A DNA stretch of 64,000 nt from DAIDKA01 sp963708865 (GTDB lineage Bacteria; Pseudomonadota; Gammaproteobacteria; Steroidobacterales; Steroidobacteraceae), in assembly GCA_963708865.1 (NCBI GenBank), contig CAVPUC010000005.1:1-64000 (forward strand), written 5' to 3'. Each line of letters begins with the position of its first letter. The first letter of the stretch is position 1. Of this stretch, positions 36,027 to 44,097 are shown in pieces. The notes under the pieces are model-generated. The model was not told the origin of the DNA, ran no database searches, and saw nothing but the letters and a program-made list of their open reading frames with translations. The translations under genes were made by a program, and so were the position numbers.

Positions 36027-36953
36027 TCAATGTGCGCCGGATCCAAGCCGTTCCTCGCGGCTATATTGCCGTGGCGAGCAGCCCATGACTCGCTTGAAAG
36101 CGGTGATGAAGGCGGCTTCGGATTCATAGCCGAGCGCCAATGAAATCACCGACACCGAATCGTTGGAATTGACCAGCTTGTCTCCGGCGAGCAGCATCCG
36201 CCAGCGCGTCAGATACTCCATGGGGGACTCTCCCACCGTGTCCTTGAATCTCTGGGCAAACGTCGAACGCGACACGCCTACACGCTCAGCCAGCTTCTGC
36301 AGTGTCCAATGATGGCCCGGCTGTTCATGGACGGCAGTGATTGCCGCGCCCAGCTGCTTGTCGGTGAGGGCGAACAGCCAGCCAACGCGAACGTGCGATG
36401 CATCCGATAGATGAAGGCGCAGGGCCTGTAGCAGCATCGTATGGGCAAGATGCTGCGCAATCAGCGCGCTTCCCGGCTGTGGTTCGCGCAGTTCCTCCAT
36501 CATCCTGTCGATTGACCAGCGCAGCACCGCCTTGTCTGATTCCTTCTGCAGATGCACGATCGGCGGGAGTGTTCCAAGGAGGATGTTCGCGTGATTGCCA
36601 GCGAGCGCGAAGTGTCCTCCGACAATGAAGAATGTTCCGCCGCCGTTGTACACGCCAACCGAACCGTTCTTAGCGTTCGCGCGCAGCGCGAAGAAATCGA
36701 CGGGCGGGAGCCCTGGTCCGGTTGACAGACAGAAGGGGCGTCCGCGGGGCAGAAGGAAGCAATCTCCGGCCCCCAGTTGCACCGCCTCAGAGACACCCTC
36801 GACACAGAGCCAGGCCTGACCGGACACCACGGCGTAGCACTTGACGCCGGCGTGCTTGGCGAACTGGATGCACAGGTCTGCGCCGACATCGAATCCGCCG
36901 CACGCATAGCTGTGCAGTTTGAGGAGCGAAAGTACGTCTGACAGTGGATCCAT
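36027..36953 (-). CDS. AraC-family transcriptional regulator with cupin sensor
   Basis: A 308-residue regulator. The N-terminal cupin_6 domain (about 10-170) includes FAKHAGVKCYAVVSGQAWLC and LGAGDCFLLPRGRPF. The C-terminal AraC domain (about 205-300) has two helix-turn-helices, LQKLAERVGVSRSTFAQRF and VISLALGYESEAAFITAFKRV, and ends GCSPRQYSRE. Members of this type are usually divergent from the short-chain dehydrogenase they control. Here the divergent neighbour at 37054 is such a gene, but it is broken, so the regulator may have lost its main target. Confidence 0.87.
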   Translation of the reverse strand: MDPLSDVLSLLKLHSYACGGFDVGADLCIQFAKHAGVKCYAVVSGQAWLCVEGVSEAVQLGAGDCFLLPRGRPFCLSTGPGLPPVDFFALRANAKNGSVGVYNGGGTFFIVGGHFALAGNHANILLGTLPPIVHLQKESDKAVLRWSIDRMMEELREPQPGSALIAQHLAHTMLLQALRLHLSDASHVRVGWLFALTDKQLGAAITAVHEQPGHHWTLQKLAERVGVSRSTFAQRFKDTVGESPMEYLTRWRMLLAGDKLVNSNDSVSVISLALGYESEAAFITAFKRVMGCSPRQYSREERLGSGAH

Positions 36954-37053
36954 AGGGCGTCTCGGACGATAGCGAAGATAATTCGGACGTTACGGCATAG
37001 CCCGGCCGGCATCAATCGAGGATCCTACCCCACGACATAAAGGAGGGATCACC

Positions 37054-37588
37054 ATGCGTGTTTTCGTAACGGGGGCCAAAAGATCACCCTGCGCCACGTG
37101 TCTCGGAGCAGACCGCCCTGGCGCTGGTTTCCAGAAAAGTGCGTGCCTCCGCCGTGCGATTGCCGCAGGTGCATGATCGGAACAAGGCGGGACTGGTCAG
37201 CTTCCTGATTGCCGTGGCGCGCGAAAAAGGCGTCTCGGCATATGTCGGCCAGGGCCGCAACCGGTGGTCTGCAGTGCATCGGCTGGATGTGCCGCCGCTA
37301 TATCGTTTGGCGCTCGAGAAAGCGCCAGCCGGCACTGCCTATCACGCCGTTGCCGAAGAAGGGGTGCCGCTTAAGCAGATTGCCGAGGCTATCGGGCGGG
37401 GGTTGAAAATCCCGGTCGTGTCCAAGGCGCCGGAAGAGGCGGTGAGCCATTTCGGCCCGTTGGCAATGTTTGTCGCAATGGATGGCCCGGCCTCGAGCGC
37501 TCTGACGCAGCAGCGTCTCGGATGGCGTCCCAGGCAATCAACTGGGCTCATTGCCGATCTCGATCAGTTTAACGAATTTAGGGCATGA
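37054..37588 (+). pseudogene. extended SDR (NAD-dependent epimerase-type) gene with a large internal deletion
   Basis: The gene keeps its ribosome binding site (AGGAGGGATCACC) and its first eight codons, MRVFVTGA, the start of the Rossmann glycine motif. It then jumps: in a shifted frame VSEQTALALVSRKVRASAVRLPQVHD and the whole C-terminal half follow to 37588 (GVSAYVGQGRNRW, AVHRLDVPPLYRLALEKAP, YHAVAEEGVPL, QQRLGWRP). About 110-130 residues including the rest of the cofactor-binding fold and the catalytic Tyr-Lys region are missing. The remainder is well preserved, so the loss looks recent. It lies divergent from the AraC-family gene. Confidence 0.83.
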
Positions 37589-37754
37589 ACCAGGGCCGCG
37601 CCCTACGGCTGCGCGTGAACGGGTTTATGACGCCTGCGTCACGCGATCCAGTGGGCACCGTTGCCGCTCGCAGCGTGCGCCCGACCGAATGTGCGCGTAG
37701 CCTGCATGGGTGGCAGCTCGATGGCGCGCCAAAACTGCACAAGGGTGGACCGCT

Positions 37755-38027
37755 ATGCTGATTCAACGCGCTGGACTGTTGATTATCCTGTTGTCGTTGT
37801 CGGCGGTGTCCTCAGCCGATGCCCCATCAAATCCGCTGAGCAGCACTGTTCCGAGTGGCTCGGCACCGTCCCCGTCACTAATGAAGGTTCTGGGCCTGAC
37901 ACGAGCGCCTAGGCACACCGCTCAGTCGTGCTGCAAAATTTGCAGGAAAGGAAAAGCCTGCGGTAATTCGTGCATTTCCCGTAGCGATCAGTGCCATCAG
38001 CCGCCAGGTTGTGCCTGCGACGGCTAA
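37755..38027 (+). CDS. small secreted cysteine-rich protein
   Basis: A 90-residue protein with a clear signal peptide (GLLIILLSLSAVSSA-DA), a low-complexity Ser/Pro spacer and a compact C-terminal cysteine cluster. The eight cysteines are in SCCKICRKGKACGNSC, QCHQ and GCACDG. This spacing is shared by a recurring family of small uncharacterised bacterial proteins and suggests a disulfide-knotted or metal-binding knob in the periplasm. ATG 37755 is preferred over the open frame from 37710 because it begins the signal peptide and has GGTGGA upstream. Confidence 0.7.
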   Translation: MLIQRAGLLIILLSLSAVSSADAPSNPLSSTVPSGSAPSPSLMKVLGLTRAPRHTAQSCCKICRKGKACGNSCISRSDQCHQPPGCACDG

Positions 38028-38152
38028 GGCAACGCCGCACATAAGGATCATGATGCACGCTCGCGCCGGTTAATCAACCCCCGCACTGTATTGTTATAGG
38101 TGGCGTGCTCGCTGATGCCGTGACAGAGCACGGCCAAGCGACGGGGCTCTCC

Positions 38153-38320
38153 TCAAAGATCCAACTGGGCGAGGTCGACGCTCATCACGAAATGACATGC
38201 CGGGCATGTTACGTGCGGATCCGCACGCAGCCTTTCAGATCCCTCTGAAACCTTGTGTTGGCATTTTTGGCACAAGATATCGATCATTCGGGGCACGGCC
38301 GCTGCTCTTAACGGAATCAT
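38153..38320 (-). CDS. small zinc-ribbon protein
   Basis: A 55-residue protein encoded between 38320 (ATG, with AGGA six bases upstream) and the TGA at 38153-38155. It carries two CxxC knuckles 24 residues apart, ILCQKCQHKV and HVTCPACHFV, the layout of a zinc ribbon. It is shorter than the usual size cut-off for gene calling. There is no signal peptide, so it is cytoplasmic. Zinc-ribbon proteins of this size often bind nucleic acid or a partner protein; nothing nearby indicates which. Confidence 0.6.
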   Translation of the reverse strand: MIPLRAAAVPRMIDILCQKCQHKVSEGSERLRADPHVTCPACHFVMSVDLAQLDL

Positions 38321-38410
38321 GAGGGATCCTTTCGATGTAACCGATGACCTGCGTCACTGCAGATTCTGACGCGCGCAGTCGTACCTACGACTGCGCGGTC
38401 AGCGCGTGCT

Positions 38411-38833
38411 CTAATTGTGGCGGTCGTGGTCGTGATCATGGTCATGGTCATGGTCATGGTCATGGTCATGATCGTGGTCATGTCCATGGTCGTCGCCGTC
38501 ATGATGGTGATAGCGCGGTACGTATTCGCGGTTATACCAATCGTCACGGACAAAGTAGACCGGGCGGCCGCAAGCATGGTATTCAGCGCAATGGCGTGAC
38601 CAATGTGACTCGTAGCCGGGCCGAACATGGAGATAGATCGGCGCGCCGCGGAATCCAGGATCGCGGTGAATCACAATGGGCCGCGCATAGACCAGTGCTG
38701 ACGGTTGTGGCGCGTCACCGAGGTTGATCTGACCAAAGAATCCCGGTTCGCCGACGTTCACGGACACTCCGATATCCGCTGCCATGACCGGTGCCGCCGC
38801 AATCAGCAGCCCGGTTAATAGAATACTTCTCAT
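38411..38833 (-). CDS. secreted protein with His-Asp repeat tail
   Basis: A 140-residue protein with a signal peptide (LLTGLLIAAAPVMA-AD). A middle domain contains VSVNVGEPGFFGQINLG, APIYLHVRPGYESHWSRHC and RPVYFVRDDWY, which matches a family of short periplasmic proteins. The C-terminal 30 residues are almost only His and Asp: HHHDGDDHGHDHDHDH and on to DRHN. The tail should bind divalent metals such as nickel, zinc or copper, and could store or buffer them in the periplasm. It is encoded by a hexanucleotide repeat. Confidence 0.75.
   Translation of the reverse strand: MRSILLTGLLIAAAPVMAADIGVSVNVGEPGFFGQINLGDAPQPSALVYARPIVIHRDPGFRGAPIYLHVRPGYESHWSRHCAEYHACGRPVYFVRDDWYNREYVPRYHHHDGDDHGHDHDHDHDHDHDHDHDHDHDRHN
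38420..38490. repeat. hexanucleotide tandem repeat (CATGGT)n
   Basis: On the plus strand CATGGT is repeated five times without error at 38437-38466, with degenerate copies on both sides. Because the unit is six bases, changes in copy number would add or remove His-Asp pairs in the protein without shifting the frame. This allows the metal-binding tail to change length. Confidence 0.85.
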
Positions 38834-39358
38834 ACCTGTCTCTCCTGAGGGTCAATTGACGTGCCAGTATGGCAGGCCACCTTCGCGCCACTGACGTGGC
38901 GGCTCACAGTTCGCCGCAATGTATTGCGCACCGTCCGGCCGGCTGTGGCCCTCATAGCGGCCCGCAGACCTTTAGCGTGTGGTCCTGGCCGTAAATTTAG
39001 ATGCGCGAAGCGGGGCTGGCTCTCAGTTCCAACACGCAGGCGCCTCTTGGCTTGCGTTATGAACTCCGGATTGAGGGGCGAGGCGGCTGCGCTGCCCAGC
39101 GGCCGGGGTGGTGCGCCGGATGCCCGCGATCGCACTTATTACGTGCGCCAGCACACAAAGCCGGACGCCGCGCTTGATCAGCTGCCCGGGCAAAGTCTCG
39201 CCATCCAAACTGTCGTATTGATACGGCTGGTATGGCGCGTTCGCCCCTCCAGTTACCCTCGCAACTGGTGCATCGAGATTGCAAGCCAGCCGGCCGCATT
39301 GAAAAAGGTTAGCGTTGCGGCGGGTTGCCGGATCTCGGACCGGACAGGTGATTAGTGG
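38834..39358. other. 525-bp region with only a gene fragment
   Basis: No complete gene is supported. On the minus strand, ending at the TGA at 38852, a 38-residue open stretch with coding-like composition (DGAQYIAANCEPPRQWRE, then LPYWHVN) has no start codon and may be the C-terminal remnant of a lost gene. The rest shows no clear signal. Confidence 0.35.
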
Positions 39359-40072
39359 TTAGGCTCCGGAACGGATCGTCCCCAGGTTGCAACGCTGGCG
39401 GCCATCAGCGTCGAAGTTACTCGGCTGCAGCCATGCCTCCAGCTTGTCACGGACCCCCGGCCACTCATCATCGGTGATCGAGTACCAAGCCGTGTCACGG
39501 CTACGACCCTTATAGATGGTCGCCTTTCGGAAGGTGCCCTCGAATGCGAAGCCATATCGAATGGCCGCCGCTCGAGACGCGGAATTCAGGCTGTCGCACT
39601 TCCACTCATAGCGGCGGTAGCCGAGTTCCTCGAAGGCACGCCTCATCATGAGGTACATCGCTTCGGTGCCGATACGGGTACGTTTAAGGGCGGGAGAAAA
39701 GGTGATCCAGCCAACCTCCATGACTCCGTGTGCCGGCTCAATCCGCATGAATGCCGCACTGCCCAAGGCGCGCCCGCTCTGCACGTCGAGAATGGCGTGA
39801 TGCATTGGGTCATCACTCGCTGCGAGCTTACTGAGGTATGCCACGAACTGGCGCTCGTTCTCAGGCCGCTCGACCGGAAGATAGGTCCAGTCGCTTGCAT
39901 CCGGCGCCTTGGCATAGGCCGAGAAGAGGTCTGCCAGATGCTTATCGACCGAGACGGGTTCGACTGAGGCATACCCGCCTGTCATGGCGACTCGCGGCGG
40001 TCGAGGACGCGGTGCCCAGCCCGGCATCGGCGGCCCTACTGGCTGGCCGGCATCACTCGTTGTGGAGCTCAT
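39359..40072 (-). CDS. GNAT-family N-acetyltransferase (RimJ/RimL type)
   Basis: A 237-residue protein. The GNAT core spans about residues 60-215: ILDVQSGRALGSAAFMRIE, the beta-4 strand VMEVGWITFSPALKRTRIG leading to the pyrophosphate-binding loop (which lacks the typical Q/RxxGxG/A and reads KRTRIGTEA), then LGYRRYEWKCDSLNSASRAAAIRYGF and FEGTFRKATIYKGRSRDTAWYS. This C-terminal half is characteristic of the RimJ/RimL subgroup that acetylates N-termini or small amines. The N-terminal 40 residues are Pro/Gly-rich. It has no obvious operon partner. Confidence 0.85.
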   Translation of the reverse strand: MSSTTSDAGQPVGPPMPGWAPRPRPPRVAMTGGYASVEPVSVDKHLADLFSAYAKAPDASDWTYLPVERPENERQFVAYLSKLAASDDPMHHAILDVQSGRALGSAAFMRIEPAHGVMEVGWITFSPALKRTRIGTEAMYLMMRRAFEELGYRRYEWKCDSLNSASRAAAIRYGFAFEGTFRKATIYKGRSRDTAWYSITDDEWPGVRDKLEAWLQPSNFDADGRQRCNLGTIRSGA

Positions 40073-40479
40073 GACGAATACTCATCATTTTCCTTGCCGT
40101 TCATTCGATGGCTTGCCGGAAGGGTGCCATAGGCTTTTCTACACGAAACAGTCATGGGTAGGGCAAGCGCTCACGGTTCTCGACACGCTGCGTCGGGCTG
40201 CACGCATTTGGCCGTTGCAACGAAGCCCCCTGCGCCATGTCGGTTCGCTCGACGCCCCATGCGCGTCGGTGGTAAGGCGGATTTGCTGTCGCCGTCGTTC
40301 CGGTGGCTCCCTCTGCTGGGCTCAGTCCAAATGAGGATTGGCTGTTCGCGGTTGGGCATTGTTTCTCAAAACATTTATCTTTTCAATCGCTTATCGCAGC
40401 GGATCGACTCACCTCGCGCGGGGCGGTTGTCTCTGCGCCACCTTCAACGGCGTGACCTTATTCCACTGAGGACGGGGTG
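40073..40479. other. 407-bp intergenic region
   Basis: I see no gene here. The longer open frames in this stretch lack coding character and overlap shadows of neighbouring genes. It follows the downstream end of the broken gene at 40480 and precedes the start of the acetyltransferase gene, whose promoter should lie near 40080-40140. Confidence 0.4.
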
Positions 40480-40970
40480 CTACCTGATGGTCACGGATGC
40501 ATTGGCATACTCCATGGTGGACTGTTTGCCATCTGGCGATGTGATCCGGACAAGTCTGGCCTCATCGGCCGCAACGCGCAGTACTTGGTCTGGCTTTAGA
40601 AGCCGTGCAAAGCCTTCGCCGCCAACCTTCAGGGGGTCGAAGACCGCGGACTGCGCCTCTACCTCGTACCCACCCGCGCGCCGAGCTGTCCGAGATGCTC
40701 TACCCATACCTTGTAGAACGGCGCGGCGGATCGGCGCAGCTGACCATGTTCAATCAGCACCGTCTCGCGCAGTACCCCTGCCTCAGTGTATGTCTCGAGA
40801 CGGACAAAGCGGCCGGGTTCGGCGCCTAGCAGAATCGGCTGTCTTGGCGGCGATACGTGCAACGTGCCGCTGTTATTTCCCGGCATGATTTGCAGCCGGT
40901 AGGATTCAACTCGATAGACCGCGGGTTTCTCCTGCAGGTCCTGCGTCCGCCACGCTTTAATGATCAACAT
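40480..40970 (-). pseudogene. protein of unknown family, frameshifted
   Basis: From ATG 40970 (GAGG seven bases upstream) one frame encodes MLIIKAWRTQDLQEK to YKVWVEHLGQLGARVG. A stop then follows in that frame, while the next frame supplies YEVEAQSAVFDPLKVGGEG to STMEYANASVTIR, ending at 40480. One missing G in the GTGGGT stretch near 40668 would join them into about 163 residues. No known domain is recognised. It follows the broken secreted-protein gene by about 20 bp, so the two were probably one transcript. Confidence 0.5.
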
Positions 40971-40990
40971 TGCACTACCTCTGTTTGCGC

Positions 40991-41481
40991 TCAAGGTGAC
41001 GCCACGCCGTTGCGGACCATGTGCACCCGCCAGCCCTCCTTCCAGGAGTCGCCGGACTTAAACTCGGTCACGACGTCGTAGGCATCAGCACCGTCCTGGC
41101 GCCAACGGCTGCGGTAGCTACTGTCATGGCCCGCTTCAACGTAACTCGTCGGCGGGAATATCACCGCACCGGATTGAACGCTGACAATGCCGCGGCTGAA
41201 GCCGCCGTCGCTCTGTACATAAAGATATTCGAGTTGTTTCGCTTCTGCAGTTCCAGAAATAGATTGATTCGCCAAGATGCTCGGGCTGACCTGCCGCCCG
41301 AACGATGTGCCGATCACGCAGGAACTTCCCACGGTACATAGAGGAGAAACAATCCTCATCCGTCTGCCCAGCCGCTGGCAGATTGCCCCGCCAGCAGGAA
41401 CCGGCGAGAAACGCCAGCGGCTGGTAGGGGCGCACGGGCAAGGCCAGCGAGTGAAAGCAACGACGGTAACCGAAGACGCAT
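40991..41481 (-). pseudogene. secreted DUF6265/DUF1579-like protein with at least two frameshifts
   Basis: Three frames in order give a plausible whole protein of about 160 residues. The first is a signal peptide start (MRLRLPSLLSLAGLA, ATG 41481 with GGAG upstream). The second is YQPLAFLAGSCWRGNLP to HLGESIYFWN. The third is QLEYLYVQSDGGFSRG, FPPTSYVEAG and DAYDVVTEFKSGDSWKEGWRV. The joins lie near 41440 and 41250. The sequence of landmarks matches a common secreted family of unknown function. Two separate frame breaks within 500 bp, next to other broken genes, argue for real decay here. Confidence 0.6.
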
Positions 41482-41493
41482 AGAATTCTCCAT

Positions 41494-41640
41494 TCAATGG
41501 CAAAGCGCAAGGATGGGACCGTAGCGCGCGAACTGCAGAGCGTGATATCCGCCATTGATCAGAAACAGTACCAAGCTGCGGCGCTCGAACAAATAGTTGA
41601 TACCAAAGCTTGCGGCCACCAGGAAATTCAGGATCGGATG
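41494..41640 (-). pseudogene. C-terminal remnant of a small membrane protein (DUF1761-like)
   Basis: About 48 codons without a start: FLVAASFGINYLFERRSL, then FLINGGYHALQF and ILALCH ending at the TGA at 41494. The pattern (LINGGY-ALQF within a hydrophobic segment) recalls the last helices of DUF1761-type membrane proteins. It sits directly against the truncated ABC-ATPase fragment, so a deletion joined two unrelated genes. Confidence 0.5.
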
Positions 41641-41659
41641 AGGGTTGACTTGCCGGACG

Positions 41660-41773
41660 TCATATCGGGCCGACGAGCCCCATGAGCGCAGTGAGCATCA
41701 GGGTCAGCTCGTTGAGCGCAAAGAAGCGATACGCCTTTGAGACACCTTCGAGTTCAATTTCCAGGTCCGTCAC
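41660..41773 (-). pseudogene. N-terminal stub of an ABC-transporter ATPase
   Basis: Starting with GTG 41773, which overlaps the GntR stop (GTGA), 37 codons encode TDLEIELEGVSKAYRFFALN and then LTLMLTALMGLVGP before a stop exactly where the Walker A motif should begin. In another frame SGKSTLIRS, the rest of the Walker A, follows at once, so the gene was cut and scrambled there. YtrA-type GntR regulators are normally followed by such an ATPase, which confirms the original layout. Confidence 0.78.
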
Positions 41774-42177
41774 GACTTCTCCCCGCCCTCGGTCATTTGC
41801 ACGCGCATGCGCTTAACCAGTTCCTCGGGCGTCAGCGCGAGTTCGCGCCCGATCTGCGCCGCCGCGGTGAGGTGCTGGTCGAGCTCCTCGCGTCGCCGTT
41901 TGCCGCTCAAGTCCACATGCTCCGCCACGAACGAGGCCTTGCCTTGGCGCGTGATGATCACGCCCTCACGTTCGAGCTCGTGATAGGCTCGCTTCACCGT
42001 GATCACGCTCACCTGGGTGGAAGCGGCGAGGGCCCGAATCGACGGCAGCTCATCGCCGACCTTCCAGTCCCCGACGGCGATCCGGCGGCGAATCTGCTCG
42101 ATGATCTGCAGATACATGGGCCGCCCGTCGGCCGGAGAGATCGTAACGTAACTGTGCATATGAGTATGCGCAGTCAT
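41770..42177 (-). CDS. GntR-family (YtrA subfamily) transcriptional regulator
   Basis: About 135 residues: a winged helix (RPMYLQIIEQIRRRIAVGDW, LPSIRALAASTQVSVITVKRAYHELE) and a short C-terminal helical tail (about 85-135) typical of the YtrA subfamily, which lacks a large ligand-binding domain. ATG 42177 is used; ATG 42159 is equally possible since neither has a strong ribosome binding site. YtrA-type regulators repress an ABC transporter operon of which they are the first gene. Here that operon survives only as a stub, so the regulator is probably an orphan. Confidence 0.82.
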   Translation of the reverse strand: MTAHTHMHSYVTISPADGRPMYLQIIEQIRRRIAVGDWKVGDELPSIRALAASTQVSVITVKRAYHELEREGVIITRQGKASFVAEHVDLSGKRRREELDQHLTAAAQIGRELALTPEELVKRMRVQMTEGGEKS

Positions 42178-42340
42178 ACAGAACGACAAGTTATGCAAGG
42201 GTCCTGGCCCAGGACCATGCCTTAGGCGTCTTGACCCCCCGTCGCGCCTTTGTCGCTCGGGCACAGCGGGCTGCGGACGTGCTGGCCGCGTATGCCGCTT
42301 TCGACCAATATCGGGATCGCCCTGATACAGGAGTCGGTTC

Positions 42341-43660
42341 ATGTCCCCTCATTCATCGCACACGACAGCATGGCTCGGCTGCATGCTCCTGCTGGCCGGT
42401 TCTGGCTTCGCGACCATCGGCGCGAAGGACAAGCTTAAAGAACCGGATTGCAATCGGCGCTGCCTGCTCGAGTTCCTGCAGACCTACACCGAGGGACTGC
42501 TCGATAACGACACCTCACGCATCAAGGTGGCCGCTACCCTCCGGGTAACCTCAAACGGAGCCGACGTCGCGCTCGGCAAAGGGGAGGTCTGGGGACTGGC
42601 CAAGCGCATGCCGTATCGCCAGGCATTCGTCGATCCGGTGACTGGTGCTGCGATGTTCATGGGGACGGTCACGAACGCGCCCACCAACCAGGGCGAGCGC
42701 TGGTGGTTCTACATGGTGCGACTAAAGGTGGTGGCCAGACAGGTCACGGAGGTCGAGGAGATCTCCTATGATGGCATGCTCCGCGGTACCTCTCCTTCGA
42801 AACTCAATCAGGCCGATCGGATCTACGATTCGGTACTGCCGCAAAGCGAACAGGTCTCGCGTGAGGAACTCATCGCGACCGCCAACAAATACTTCGATGT
42901 CGTTTCCGGGTCCCTCGATTACCACGATGTGCCATGGCATCCGGAGTGCTCCCGGCTCGAAGATGCGGTGCTGACCGTCAATCAACCCGAGTCATCGGGC
43001 AGCTGCGCCGGTGAGTTCAAGATTCCGCGGATGAAATGGATCGTGAAGAATCGCCGTATCTACATAGCCGACGTGGAGCGCGGCGTCGTGATGGCGGTGG
43101 CAAACTTCACCTCGCCACCGGAATATCCCAATAACAACGCGTCAGTCTTGTTCGAAGTGTTCAAGGTCCAGGATGGCCTGATCCGGCACATCGAGGCGAT
43201 GTTCCGGGGAGACAGTTCGATGAAGGTCTCCACGTGGCCGGATCTGCCGCCGGAGCCGCGAATCCAAGGTCAACTGAGGTCTACGATCGCGCTGCGACCG
43301 GCCGCTCCGGCACGTACAATCGAAGGCATGCTCAAGGGTCGCGGCAAGGGGAAAATTTCAAACGACCTGGTGGCGGCGAGCTGCGCGGCCGTGCTGGCCG
43401 TCTATGCCGCTGGCTATTCACGTACGCGCGAAGCGGCGCGCCGATTCGAGGTCCACGTGAGGGAGCGCAGGCCGGCGGTCCCGACGGCCCCTGCGGCGGC
43501 CCGCCCGGCCGATACCATCGAGGTGCCGAGGCGGCAACCGGCTGCTGCAGACAAGGTATCTGCCGCCACTGCTTCTGCGATGAGGCCCGCACACAGGCCA
43601 CTGGCACCGCTCGCGGCGCGGAAGCGGCAGCTAGGAAAGCCGTTGCCGCGCCCGTCCTGA
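42341..43660 (+). CDS. composite frame: secreted protein of unknown function running into the N-terminus of the FMN-binding gene
   Basis: The first about 310 residues form a secreted protein (signal CMLLLAGSGFATIG near residues 14-28) with two similar modules. Both concern a domain with EFLQTYTEGLLDNDTSRI, and later ELIATANKYFDVV and VERGVVMAVANFTSP, which suggests a SnoaL/NTF2-like fold. From residue 330 the frame encodes KGKISNDLVAASCAAVLAVYAAGY, a transmembrane anchor belonging to the next gene. A natural stop between the two is missing in this frame. The hypothetical protein heads the flavin module, but its function is unknown. Confidence 0.6.
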   Translation: MSPHSSHTTAWLGCMLLLAGSGFATIGAKDKLKEPDCNRRCLLEFLQTYTEGLLDNDTSRIKVAATLRVTSNGADVALGKGEVWGLAKRMPYRQAFVDPVTGAAMFMGTVTNAPTNQGERWWFYMVRLKVVARQVTEVEEISYDGMLRGTSPSKLNQADRIYDSVLPQSEQVSREELIATANKYFDVVSGSLDYHDVPWHPECSRLEDAVLTVNQPESSGSCAGEFKIPRMKWIVKNRRIYIADVERGVVMAVANFTSPPEYPNNNASVLFEVFKVQDGLIRHIEAMFRGDSSMKVSTWPDLPPEPRIQGQLRSTIALRPAAPARTIEGMLKGRGKGKISNDLVAASCAAVLAVYAAGYSRTREAARRFEVHVRERRPAVPTAPAAARPADTIEVPRRQPAAADKVSAATASAMRPAHRPLAPLAARKRQLGKPLPRPS

Positions 43661-44097
43661 CTGCCGATGCCCCGGCCGCTGCGGGGGCGGCATCGTCACC
43701 GAATGCCCCGCGCGAGATTGCCCCGGTACCCTTGCCCGTCGTAAACGCGACGGGACCGCAGCCCATTGCCATCACCCGCGAGCCCGCTTCCGCCTCCGCT
43801 GCGAAGTGGCGAGATGGCACATATACCGGTGTGGGCGACTCGCCACACGGCGACATCGAAGCCCGCGTGGTCATCAAAGACGGACGCATCGTCGAGACGG
43901 GTATAGCGAGCTGCGATACCCGTTACCCGTGCAGTGTGATCGATCCGCTGATCCATCAACCGGTCGAGCGGCAGAGCCCGGATGTCGATTACATGTCGCA
44001 CGCCACGGAGAGTTCCGACGCCTACTACAACGCCCTGGTCGCAGCGCTCGACGACGCGCTTGAGCGACCTTCCGGCGAGGCGACGATCCCCAAGTGA
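43328..44097 (+). pseudogene. membrane-anchored FMN-binding-domain protein with a frameshift in the linker
   Basis: Begins near ATG 43328 with a basic N-terminus and one transmembrane helix (LVAASCAAVLAVYAAGY), then an Ala/Pro-rich linker. A missing base in the linker (about 43500-43600) shifts to the frame that carries the FMN-binding domain: KWRDGTYTGVGDSPHGDIEARVVIKDGRIVE and the C-terminal MSHATESSDAYYNAL. The threonine of SHATES is the likely site of covalent flavinylation by ApbE (consensus S/D-x-A-T). The next gene encodes an ApbE-type transferase and overlaps the stop. By the positive-inside rule the FMN domain faces the periplasm. Confidence 0.7.

Noticed and set aside
38420..38490. 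Possible CRISPR array
   Set aside because: The repeat unit is six bases without spacers and lies within a coding tail.
38317..38628. 103-codon Met/Thr-rich minus-strand frame and 60-codon Val/Met-rich plus-strand frame
   Set aside because: Both are alternative readings of the hexanucleotide repeat of the His-Asp protein gene.
38861..39355. 164-codon plus-strand frame
   Set aside because: No ribosome binding site, no domain and composition not gene-like.
40154..40888. 244-codon plus-strand frame
   Set aside because: Overlaps the minus-strand frameshifted gene and intergenic DNA and has no family features.
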